Source: Candidatus Cloacimonadota bacterium | GTDB lineage: Bacteria; Cloacimonadota; Cloacimonadia; Cloacimonadales; TCS61 | Direction of reading: 5' to 3' | Assembly: GCA_029932755.1 (NCBI GenBank) | Contig: JAOZPK010000003.1 | Span: 1 to 37,682 of the forward strand | Length of the DNA stretch: 37,682 bases | Notes under the pieces: model-generated | The model's database searches: none | What the model saw: only the letters and a program-made list of their open reading frames with translations | Told to the model about the DNA's origin: nothing | Translations under genes and position numbers: made by a program | Part shown: piece by piece, positions 17,565 to 24,748 of the stretch | Numbering within the stretch: the stretch's first letter is position 1 | How the letters are laid out: each line of letters begins with the position of its first letter

Positions 17565-18836
17565 ATGACTTATTTAAAAATTTATAATTTATTAAAAAGT
17601 AGATTTAATTTAACAGATAAAAAGATCGATATTCCTGAACTGGGAACGCGCGTAATAAATATTCCATTTGAATCATTTAGTCATAAACTTTTACCGGGTG
17701 AAGAATCGTATCAGTGTAATGAACACAACCTAATATTTAACACCACTTACGATCTCTCGAGTAAATTGAATGCACCACACCTGAATGAAATTATTGAAAC
17801 TCCGGATTCTAAAATTAAGGAAAATGTAAATTTTAATTACAGCATTCTAATCCCAATAGAGATTAAAAAAAATAAAAAAACAGGGAAAGATAGAATAAAG
17901 AAAATTAAAACTAATGGCACAATAATCTTATTACATGGTCTTAACGAGAAAGATTGGAGTAAATACCTGCCTTGGGCTTATAAATTAATGGAACAAACTA
18001 ATAAGCAGGTAATCCTCTTCCCTATCGCATTTCATATGAATAGAACTCCAGCTAAATGGATAGATCCCAGATTTTTGAGAACAGCCAATAAAGAGAGAAA
18101 GGAGATCTTTCCAAATATTGCAAATTCGTCTTTTGCTAATATTGCTCTCAGTGCCAGATTGCAGTTTCATCCTCAAAGATTTTTATGGTCTGGTCTTCAA
18201 TCATTTCACGATGTTATGCAGTTGATACATGAGATCAGATCCGGTCTGCATCCATTGATAAAAAAGAATTCATCAATAAATTTCTTTGCCTATTCAATTG
18301 GATCATTCTTGGCTAATATTCTATTTCTCACCAACTCATACGGTTATCTTTCAAAATCTAAATTGTTCCATTTTTGCGGTGGACCTACTCTAAATAGAAT
18401 GGATGCAGCCTCAAAATATATTTTGGATAGTGAAGCTAATATTTCTGTTTATTCCTTCTACGTCGAACGTTTGGAGGAGGAACTTAAGAAAGATGATAGA
18501 TTAAAACATTATTTTAGTGATCTTCATCCTGTCGGCAAATATTTTAAAAGTATGCTAGAATTCCATAAACTGCAGAATTTTAGAGAAAAACGATTTAAGG
18601 AACTAAATAAACAGATTTCTGCAGTTGCTCTAAAAAAGGATAATGTCGTTCCTCCTTCGGAAGTTTTGAATACATTAAAAGGTTCTGATAACAAGATTCC
18701 ATCAAAAGTTAGAGTGATGGATTTTAATTACAATTATGATCACGTGATTCCATTCCCGCCTACTAAAAAACTTGAAAAGGAAGTTGATAAAAGTTTTAAT
18801 CGTGTTTTTCGATTTGCGTCTAAACATTTGAAATAA
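17565..18836 (+). CDS. Alpha/beta-hydrolase-fold protein (DUF6051-like)
   Basis: A 423-residue protein without signal peptide or membrane helix. IILLHGLNEKDW (about 120-132) looks like the strand and oxyanion turn of an alpha/beta hydrolase. A-Y-S244-I-G is a variant nucleophile elbow. D359 in KKDNVVPP and H393 in NYDHVIPF lie where the acid and histidine of a triad should be. The substrate is unknown. The best family guess is DUF6051, with modest certainty. TTGGAG precedes the start at a good distance, and 16 bp separate it from the preceding gene, so it continues the same gene string. Confidence 0.65.
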   Translation: MTYLKIYNLLKSRFNLTDKKIDIPELGTRVINIPFESFSHKLLPGEESYQCNEHNLIFNTTYDLSSKLNAPHLNEIIETPDSKIKENVNFNYSILIPIEIKKNKKTGKDRIKKIKTNGTIILLHGLNEKDWSKYLPWAYKLMEQTNKQVILFPIAFHMNRTPAKWIDPRFLRTANKERKEIFPNIANSSFANIALSARLQFHPQRFLWSGLQSFHDVMQLIHEIRSGLHPLIKKNSSINFFAYSIGSFLANILFLTNSYGYLSKSKLFHFCGGPTLNRMDAASKYILDSEANISVYSFYVERLEEELKKDDRLKHYFSDLHPVGKYFKSMLEFHKLQNFREKRFKELNKQISAVALKKDNVVPPSEVLNTLKGSDNKIPSKVRVMDFNYNYDHVIPFPPTKKLEKEVDKSFNRVFRFASKHLK

Positions 18837-18849
18837 AGCGGTGTTAATA

Positions 18850-19881
18850 ATGAAAAAAAATATGGTTATTACTCTATTTATTATTTGTGTTAATATTTAT
18901 TCTTTTAATTTTATCGAATTTTTTGATGCAAGTTCATTCCATTATCAATTTTGTTCTTTCCTCGGAACAGATTACCACCCATATCAGGATGATAACCAAA
19001 ATAGTTATCTGGAAAAAAATATTTTCAAAGCTGGTTGGAACTTTAAAATAGAAGATAATGTAAATATCTGGTTTGATCTTACTTACAGAAAAGTATTATT
19101 CTCAGAACAACTGGAATTGGAAAGCACTGGAATTGTATTTCATAAAAATAACTGGGATTTCGTTTATAAATTTGACCAGCTCGAGATAGGTAATGGATCA
19201 GAGATTTTCATTAAGAATCTGTATTCCTCATATTACGATAAACCTGTTATTGAAGATTATAAATTCCGAGGTTTTGAATCAATCCGGTATTTTGGGAACT
19301 TCAATTTATCAGGAATGGTAGGAGGGAATTCCTTTAATAGTGCTATTGGTAAATTCTCATTAGGATATTCTAACACAGATCACTATTTTGATCTTTATTA
19401 TCTTTACTGTAAACGCGATAGAATTTTTAATTATCCAATGCACGCTACAGGATTTGAATTAACCTCTAAATTGGGAAAATTTAAAATATACAATTCATCA
19501 GTTTATGAAAATCTTACTTCTACTAACTCCGCTAGACCATCTCATGAAAAATTTGTAAACCTGTCGGAAATAATTTTCCGTCCTCATTCAAATATAAATA
19601 TTGGAACTAATTATCTTTATACTATCTATGATTGGGATACAGATAAAGAATGGCAATCAACTTCATTTATAGAATTTGTACTTGGAAAAACCACAAACAC
19701 GATCTTATATAAATATTGGCATTCAGAAATGGGTTTTGATAGAGAAATAAATCTAATTAATTCTTATAATATATTGCCTTATTGGTCATTAGCTTCAAAC
19801 TTCAGTTACTTTAATCCTTCTCTGGGAGATGATTATTATATCATTGGCTTCCAAACAATAATTGAATATGAAATGGATTAG
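18850..19881 (+). CDS. Exported beta-barrel-like protein of unknown function
   Basis: I do not recognise a family. From ATG 18850 the 343-residue product has a basic start and a hydrophobic stretch (KKNMVITLFIICVNIYSF), a likely signal peptide. The rest is rich in aromatic residues and in alternating polar/hydrophobic strands (for example FNLSGMVGGNSFNSAIGKFS), consistent with an outer-membrane barrel; the last strand, YYIIGFQTIIEY, is close to the C-terminus. GTG 18841 in the same frame would only add three residues. The gene overlaps the deacetylase that follows by about 14 bases, which suggests joint translation. Confidence 0.6.
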   Translation: MKKNMVITLFIICVNIYSFNFIEFFDASSFHYQFCSFLGTDYHPYQDDNQNSYLEKNIFKAGWNFKIEDNVNIWFDLTYRKVLFSEQLELESTGIVFHKNNWDFVYKFDQLEIGNGSEIFIKNLYSSYYDKPVIEDYKFRGFESIRYFGNFNLSGMVGGNSFNSAIGKFSLGYSNTDHYFDLYYLYCKRDRIFNYPMHATGFELTSKLGKFKIYNSSVYENLTSTNSARPSHEKFVNLSEIIFRPHSNINIGTNYLYTIYDWDTDKEWQSTSFIEFVLGKTTNTILYKYWHSEMGFDREINLINSYNILPYWSLASNFSYFNPSLGDDYYIIGFQTIIEYEMD

Positions 19882-20593
19882 TTTATTTATTGTACTCCTG
19901 CTGTTAAGCTGTGAAGTAACAACTGGATTTAGATCAGATAAAACATATGTTATCATAACTTTTGATGATGGACACAATAGCATTTATTATACCGCTCTTC
20001 CAATCATGGAAGAATTTGGATTTAGAGCTACAAACGTGATCAATACGGGAATTATTGGCAATGAAATTAGTTTAACATGGTTACAGGTAGAAGAATTAGA
20101 ATTTGAACATGGTTGGGAAACTGCTGGGCATACCCTTCATCACATTACACTTCCTACTGTGCCAATAGAAATAGTTGAATATGAGATCCATCAAGATTGG
20201 TTAAACCTTATTGATCATGGTTTAAGTCATTCTACTTTTGCTCTTCCAAGCGGAAAAGCAAGTCAGGAACATTATGATATAATTCTTCAATATTATCAAA
20301 ATGTTAGAACAAGTTTAAATATTACTACATATGCACCAATAGATCGCACAGACCTGGGTTATTACCCTTATCTATCATGTTATTCTGCCGAAACTGCAGA
20401 AGCCAGAATTCTGCAAGCTGTAGAAAATAATGAATGTTTATTAATAATAGGTTTCCACAGAATAATGGAAGAAACTGCTGGACATCCATCTAATTGTAAG
20501 CCGGATGATTTTCATAAAATAATGAAATTTATAAGTGATAATCATCTTGAGGTAATTACCATTAACGAAGCATGTGAATTACTTTCAGGATAA
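19868..20593 (+). CDS. Polysaccharide-deacetylase (NodB-type) lipoprotein
   Basis: The first 15 residues form a lipoprotein signal with lipobox LLSC (cysteine 15), so the product is probably membrane-anchored outside the cytoplasm. NodB-fold motifs are present: TFDDG with D33 and D34, H88-x3-H92 in GHTLHHITL, a short PSG loop replacing the usual RxPxG, and a late GFHRI carrying the last histidine. These are the metal- and acid/base-binding residues of CE4 enzymes that remove acetyl groups from sugars. The target (peptidoglycan, exopolysaccharide or other) cannot be read from sequence. ATG 19868 is chosen; TTG 19862 is an alternative. It overlaps the barrel-like gene. Confidence 0.85.
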   Translation: MKWISLFIVLLLLSCEVTTGFRSDKTYVIITFDDGHNSIYYTALPIMEEFGFRATNVINTGIIGNEISLTWLQVEELEFEHGWETAGHTLHHITLPTVPIEIVEYEIHQDWLNLIDHGLSHSTFALPSGKASQEHYDIILQYYQNVRTSLNITTYAPIDRTDLGYYPYLSCYSAETAEARILQAVENNECLLIIGFHRIMEETAGHPSNCKPDDFHKIMKFISDNHLEVITINEACELLSG

Positions 20594-20601
20594 GAGGATT
20601 A

Positions 20602-21045
20602 ATGGAAAACATAGAAGTTACTTTACGAGTTTTAAAACCCTCTGAATATAACTCTTTGATAAATATATGGGTAAAATCATCTCTTCCATATAAACCTGAA
20701 GGTCGAGACTCAGAAGATAATATAAAGAGACAGTTACAATTAGAAAATAACCGTTTCTATGTTGCTGAGATAACAGGAGAGCTTGTAGGTGCAATTATAG
20801 CAAGCCACAATGGGCGCAAAGGCTGGATCAATCGGCTTGCCGTTCTACCCCAATTCAGAGGTAAAGGTATTGCTTCTTCTTTAATGAAAAAATCTGAAGA
20901 TTTTTTTCTTTCTAACAATATAAAAATATTTGCCTGTTTAATAGAAGATTGGAATGATCTTTCGACGAAATTTTTTATAGATAAAGAGTATCTTGAGCAC
21001 AAAGATATTATTTATTATACTAAAAGGATTAATCCAAAAATTTAA
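20602..21045 (+). CDS. GNAT-family N-acetyltransferase
   Basis: The 147-residue product has the GCN5 fold pattern: a central strand LVGAIIASHNGRKGWI, then INRLAVLPQFRGKGIASSLM, where R-G-K-G-I-A is the acetyl-CoA pyrophosphate loop, and a C-terminal part with FFIDKEYLEHKDIIYYTKRI. It resembles the RimI/YpeA-type subgroup, but the acceptor is unknown. It starts eight bases after the deacetylase with GAGGA upstream and is likely co-transcribed with it. Confidence 0.85.
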   Translation: MENIEVTLRVLKPSEYNSLINIWVKSSLPYKPEGRDSEDNIKRQLQLENNRFYVAEITGELVGAIIASHNGRKGWINRLAVLPQFRGKGIASSLMKKSEDFFLSNNIKIFACLIEDWNDLSTKFFIDKEYLEHKDIIYYTKRINPKI

Positions 21046-21122
21046 AGATTATTTTCTTGCAATATTAACATCTTCAAATTTTTTTGCTTAAAAATATTAT
21101 AAATTTTATAAAGGAGCAGATC

Positions 21123-21512
21123 ATGGCTGAAATCAGAATTACTATCTCGGAAATTGTTGATATATGTATTGCAAATAAGCTGATCCCTGACTCCGTTTCA
21201 AATATTGAAATATTAGGCGAACGTATAAAATTTCGATATAAAAATGAAAATCCGATATCAACTAATATTGACTTAGAAATAAATTATAAGGATTACAATA
21301 ATGGTATATTATTTCTGGAAGTACAAACAAACTGGATAGTAGATAAATATCTGCGTTTTAAGAAATTACCAAATATTAAATATTTGCAGTACGAACATCC
21401 GGTACTCACTTTTTTCTTGCAGCAATATTTATATGATAAATTAAAGATTGTGCAAATAGAAGATATTTATTTCAAAAATGGATATTTTAAAATAAAAACA
21501 TTTAATAAGTAG
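21123..21512 (+). CDS. Small protein of unknown function
   Basis: A 129-residue protein that I do not recognise. AAGGAG at 21111-21116, six bases before ATG 21123, fixes the start; an in-frame TTG at 21084 would add 13 residues without a ribosome-binding site. The product has no signal peptide and no membrane helix. It mixes short amphipathic helices (ISEIVDICIANKLI) with beta-like stretches ending in IYFKNGYFKIKTF. Only 30 bp separate it from the FKBP gene downstream, and both genes have good ribosome-binding sites. Confidence 0.65.
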   Translation: MAEIRITISEIVDICIANKLIPDSVSNIEILGERIKFRYKNENPISTNIDLEINYKDYNNGILFLEVQTNWIVDKYLRFKKLPNIKYLQYEHPVLTFFLQQYLYDKLKIVQIEDIYFKNGYFKIKTFNK

Positions 21513-21542
21513 AAGAATCATAATTATAAAAGGAGAAGAAAA

Positions 21543-22343
21543 ATGAAAAAAATAATGATGCTGATTATTATCGCAACACTTGTTTCGATAAATTTATTTA
21601 GTGTTCCCAAAGGAGAAGAGATGAGTTACACAAAAACAGATTCCGGATTGGAATATGTGATTACTGAGAAAGGAAGAGGAGTACTGGCAACAGCAGGAAG
21701 CAGGGTAAAAGTACATTATACTGGAAAACTTGAGGATGGAACTAAATTTGATAGTTCCTTAGATAGAAATGAACCATTCGTTTTTGAACTTGGAGCAGGA
21801 ATGGTGATCAAGGGTTGGGATGAAGGATTCACATTACTTCACGTTGGTGATAAAGCTACTTTAAAGATTCCCCCGCATCTGGGATACGGAGAAAGAGGTG
21901 CCGGTAGTGTGATTCCTCCTAATGCTACTTTAATTTTTGAGGTTGAGTTACTGGAAATAATGCCTGTGGTCAAGATCGAAGAATTTGATATTAAGGAAAA
22001 AGTAAGTTCCAAAACAGAATCTGGGCTGGAATATATTTTAGTTGCGGAAGGTACAGGTATTAAAGCTACAGCTGGAAATACTGTGAATGTGCATTATACT
22101 GGTTATCTTGAAGATGGTACTATTTTTGATTCCTCTGTGAAAAGAGATCAGCCATTCAGTTTTGTTTTAGGAATGGGAAGAGTTATCAAGGGCTGGGATG
22201 AAGGAGTTGCTTTGATGAAAGTTGGTGACAAAGTACGCTTTATCATTCCTTCTGAACTTGGTTATGGAGAAAGAGGTGCAGGCGGAGTTATTCCTCCCAA
22301 TGCTACTCTTATTTTTGATGTTGAACTTTTAGAAGTAAAATAA
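21543..22343 (+). CDS. Exported peptidyl-prolyl isomerase with two FKBP domains
   Basis: FKBP-type isomerases speed up folding around proline. The 266 residues start with a signal peptide (KKIMMLIIIATLVSINLFS). Two complete FKBP domains follow, at about 33-140 and 160-266. Each has VHYTG, LEDGTxFDSS, VIKGWDEG, GYGERGAG and IPPNATLIFxVELLE. Both keep the aromatic and aspartate residues of the binding pocket, so both could be active. The domains are more like each other than usual for FKBP pairs, which suggests an internal duplication. AAAGGAGAAG lies just before the start, and a strong terminator follows. Confidence 0.93.
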   Translation: MKKIMMLIIIATLVSINLFSVPKGEEMSYTKTDSGLEYVITEKGRGVLATAGSRVKVHYTGKLEDGTKFDSSLDRNEPFVFELGAGMVIKGWDEGFTLLHVGDKATLKIPPHLGYGERGAGSVIPPNATLIFEVELLEIMPVVKIEEFDIKEKVSSKTESGLEYILVAEGTGIKATAGNTVNVHYTGYLEDGTIFDSSVKRDQPFSFVLGMGRVIKGWDEGVALMKVGDKVRFIIPSELGYGERGAGGVIPPNATLIFDVELLEVK

Positions 22344-22370
22344 TAATAAGTTTTCAAATTTCGTTAAATA

Positions 22371-22402
22371 AATGGCTCGATCGTTAAGATCGAGCCATTT
22401 TT
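22371..22402 (+). terminator. Intrinsic terminator after the FKBP gene
   Basis: AATGGCTCGATC (22371-22382), loop GTTAA, GATCGAGCCATT (22388-22399), then TTT. The 12-bp stem is perfect. It closes the + strand gene string that began at the dcw cluster. Its A/T-rich outer ends could also serve the converging oxidoreductase gene on the other strand. Confidence 0.85.
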
Positions 22403-22404
22403 AG

Positions 22405-22424
22405 ATTCCCACTTTCGTGAGAAT
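22405..22424. repeat. Short REP-like palindrome
   Basis: ATTCCCAC (22405-22412), TTTC, GTGAGAAT (22417-22424) form an inverted repeat with one mismatch, directly behind the terminator. It resembles degenerate intergenic palindromes of the ATTCCCACxxxxGTGGGAAT kind. Only one clear copy lies in this window. Confidence 0.4.
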
Positions 22425-22485
22425 GATAAAATAATGTTTGAAAAGTTGTCATTCCCAAATTGCCTATCAACCACAGCTCGTGTCA

Positions 22486-22527
22486 TCCTGAGCCCTTCGA
22501 CTGTGCTCAGGACAGGCTTGTCGAAGG
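22486..22527. repeat. Dispersed palindromic repeat, copy 1 (a-b-a'-b' order)
   Basis: Four 8-base arms occur in order: a TCCTGAGC (22486-22493), b CCTTCGAC (22494-22501), a' GCTCAGGA (22505-22512), b' GTCGAAGG (22520-22527). a pairs with a' and b with b', both perfectly. A second, diverged copy is at 32994-33042. The repeat lies between two converging genes. Confidence 0.75.
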
Positions 22528-22555
22528 ACGTAGGCTGGATTGGAAATTTAAATAA

Positions 22556-23677
22556 TTATATTATCATATTTGCTAATTTTATACCTTGCAATTTTAAAAC
22601 AGTTTCCTCAAATTCTTTTCGAAGTGATTCCATTAATTCTTTAACAGAAACTATCTGTTTTATTCTATATGCATTAACACCGGCAAAACTGAATCCGCCT
22701 GTTAAATTACCGATCTTTGCCTTCATTAAAGCGTCTGCAATACAATATAGAGATTGTTTCATTTTGCATGTCTTCAAACATTTCCATGGACAGTTAAACG
22801 GCATCCGTATTCCTGATGTCACATCTGTTAGAAATTTGTTGATTATCGCTCTACCGGGCAAACCAACCGGGCTTTTAATTATTCCAATATCTTCTTTATG
22901 ACAATTTACAAACTGCTCTTTAAATTTTATATCTGCATCACATTCATCTGTTGCCACAAAACGTGTTCCCATTTGAACTCCAGCTGCCCCCATCTTAAGG
23001 AATTTATAAATATCTTCTCCACTGAAGATACCACCGGCTGCAATAACAGGAATGTCTTTACCAAAGCGTTGTTTAAATGGTTCAAGGATCTTGATTACTT
23101 TAGGAATGATCTTTTCTAATGCATAATGAAGATCGTCTATCTGCTCTGCTTTAAAACCAAGATGACCTCCCGCTTTTGGTCCTTCCACCACAACAGCATC
23201 AGGAATGTGATCGTATTTCTTTTCCCAACTATTAAAGATCAATTTTGCTGCCCTATCCGAAGATACTATAGGAACGATTTTAGTTTTTACGGATTTCAAA
23301 TATTCTAATGTAAGACCTTCCGGAATTTTCAGCGGTAATCCGGCACCTAAAAACAAAATATCTATCTCTTCTTCTATAGCAACTTTTACAATATCATCAT
23401 AATCGGATACAGCTACCATAACATTCAATCCGATCACTCCATCTGACATCGCTTTTGCCTTGCGTATTTCTTTTCTCAGACAAATTAAATTATTCTTGCG
23501 ATAATTCTTCCTACCTACCTTTTCTAACAAGCCCAAACCAACCGATGAAATAACTCCGATCCCACCCTCATTCGCTGTTGCGGCTGCTAAGCCAGATAGA
23601 GATATTCCTACTCCCATGCCACCCTGAATAATTGGAACACGGGCAGTAAATTCACCTATTTTCAATTCTGGAAACAT
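22556..23677 (-). CDS. FMN-dependent nitronate monooxygenase / FabK-like oxidoreductase
   Basis: A TIM-barrel flavoprotein of 373 residues. The N-terminal PIIQGGMGVGISLSGLAAA, the middle VVEGPKAGGHLGF, VIAAGGIFSG and MGTRFVATDEC are the FMN-binding signatures shared by nitronate monooxygenase (2-nitropropane dioxygenase) and enoyl-ACP reductase FabK. Sequence alone does not separate the two. A cysteine cluster near the C-terminus (CPWKCLKTCKM, then a fourth cysteine) is typical of one bacterial subgroup. AAGGAG sits just before ATG 23677; ATG 23710 lies upstream of that site and is less likely. The TetR gene on the same strand lies 67 bp upstream and probably controls it. Confidence 0.88.
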   Translation of the reverse strand: MFPELKIGEFTARVPIIQGGMGVGISLSGLAAATANEGGIGVISSVGLGLLEKVGRKNYRKNNLICLRKEIRKAKAMSDGVIGLNVMVAVSDYDDIVKVAIEEEIDILFLGAGLPLKIPEGLTLEYLKSVKTKIVPIVSSDRAAKLIFNSWEKKYDHIPDAVVVEGPKAGGHLGFKAEQIDDLHYALEKIIPKVIKILEPFKQRFGKDIPVIAAGGIFSGEDIYKFLKMGAAGVQMGTRFVATDECDADIKFKEQFVNCHKEDIGIIKSPVGLPGRAIINKFLTDVTSGIRMPFNCPWKCLKTCKMKQSLYCIADALMKAKIGNLTGGFSFAGVNAYRIKQIVSVKELMESLRKEFEETVLKLQGIKLANMII

Positions 23678-23744
23678 TTCCTCTCCTTCAAAAACTTTCT
23701 TTTCGAGCATTTACGTTTTTTAGTTGAATTTTAAATAAAAAAAA

Positions 23745-24317
23745 TTAATTATTAGTTATTCCATTAAAAATTACATTAAGCATATCGTTACTCTCTTTAA
23801 TGGGATCATAGTCTTTTGCTTCTACAAAGAGTGGAAATTCTAATCCTTTAATAGCAATCGATATCATCCGGGAAATAGTAACAACATCATCAACATCAAA
23901 GAAATTCTGTTTAATCCCATCTTCCAGAAGGTTCTTTATAACTGTGCTTTCATATTCGTAGAAATCTTTTCGCACTTCTTCCACGAATAAATAGTGATCA
24001 AGATACTCATCTGTAAGAGTTGAATAGAATTTACTGAGATCTTGCAGGTGAGTCATCCTGGTAATTACATAAGCTCTAATTTTATCTTCCGGTGTATTGG
24101 CAGCATAAATTGCGTCATTCAGCTTCTGTTGGAAGATTTGTGTATCTCTGCGGATCACTTCAGCAAAGATATCATCTTTACTTTTGAAATAATAATAGAC
24201 CGAGGATTTGCCCATATGCACTTTTTTGGCAATATCTTCCATTGTGGTTTTTAGGAAGCCGTACTGCATAAAAAGCTGTTCAGCAATTATAATTATCCTC
24301 TCTTTCTTATCATCCAT
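23745..24317 (-). CDS. TetR-family transcriptional regulator
   Basis: From ATG 24317 the product has 190 residues; GAGGAA lies upstream on the minus strand. The N-terminal helix-turn-helix is clear: IIIIAEQLFMQYGFLKTTM, then IAKKVHMGKSSVYYYFKSKDD, ending in the typical YYYF-K-SKDD recognition-helix end. The C-terminal ligand-binding region (about 60-190) has no recognisable effector signature. The next gene on the same strand is the flavin oxidoreductase, so it may be the main target. An inverted repeat 19-47 bp upstream of the start is a likely operator, implying autoregulation. Confidence 0.93.
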   Translation of the reverse strand: MDDKKERIIIIAEQLFMQYGFLKTTMEDIAKKVHMGKSSVYYYFKSKDDIFAEVIRRDTQIFQQKLNDAIYAANTPEDKIRAYVITRMTHLQDLSKFYSTLTDEYLDHYLFVEEVRKDFYEYESTVIKNLLEDGIKQNFFDVDDVVTISRMISIAIKGLEFPLFVEAKDYDPIKESNDMLNVIFNGITNN

Positions 24318-24335
24318 TTTTATTTCCTCAATACT

Positions 24336-24364
24336 TTTCGACCAATACCGTTTTTCGGTCGAAA
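24336..24364. promoter_or_regulatory. Candidate TetR operator
   Basis: TTTCGACC (24336-24343) and GGTCGAAA (24357-24364) form a perfect 8-bp inverted repeat with a 13-bp spacer. Inside it ACCG-TTTTT-CGGT forms a second small palindrome. It lies 19-47 bp upstream of the TetR start, the place expected for autorepression. Confidence 0.5.
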
Positions 24365-24618
24365 GCGTCAATAGTTTTTTTTTGCTTCTTGCTCTTTTAC
24401 ATCCTGCTCCTCTACGAGTCGGCTTTGTTCATAAGCAAAACGATCTTGATTCTTTTTAATTCGTAATTATTAATTAGTATTTCAACCTCTAAGCTTATTT
24501 ATTATTGACATTTAAATTTCAATATTTCAAATTCGGTATTGCGTTAATGATTAGACTTTGAATGAAATAAAATTGAGTGTAATGTTGAATTATCCGAATT
24601 AGAATTTGATGAAGGAGA

Positions 24619-24656
24619 GTTGTACAATAACCACCAGAAAAAAGTTATTGTACAAC
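24619..24656. repeat. Perfect 13-bp inverted repeat in a gene leader
   Basis: GTTGTACAATAAC (24619-24631) and GTTATTGTACAAC (24644-24656) surround a 12-nt loop CACCAGAAAAAA. No T-tract follows on either strand, so it is not a normal terminator. It lies about 92-130 bp before the GLUG-repeat gene and could be an operator or a structured leader. Confidence 0.6.
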
Positions 24657-24748
24657 AAAATTACTGTAACTATAGGTTAGTTGTATGAACCTTTTTGGTG
24701 GAAGCAGCGTACATATATTAGCAGCAACTTTGAAAAGATGGAGTAATT

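Larger units (their letters stand above)
24318..24748. promoter_or_regulatory. Intergenic region between the TetR gene and the GLUG-repeat gene
   Basis: No gene is supported in this 431-bp divergent gap. It contains the TetR operator candidate (24336-24364), a degenerate repeat-like stretch starting CATCCTGCT (24400-24441), AT-rich DNA around 24450-24600, and a perfect 13-bp hairpin (24619-24656). GGAG at about 24739-24742 is the ribosome-binding site of the next gene. Promoters for both directions must lie here, but none stands out. Confidence 0.6.

Noticed and set aside
22434..22901. 155-codon + strand reading frame
   Set aside because: It runs antisense through the flavin oxidoreductase gene and the palindromic repeat, has no ribosome-binding site and resembles no protein family.
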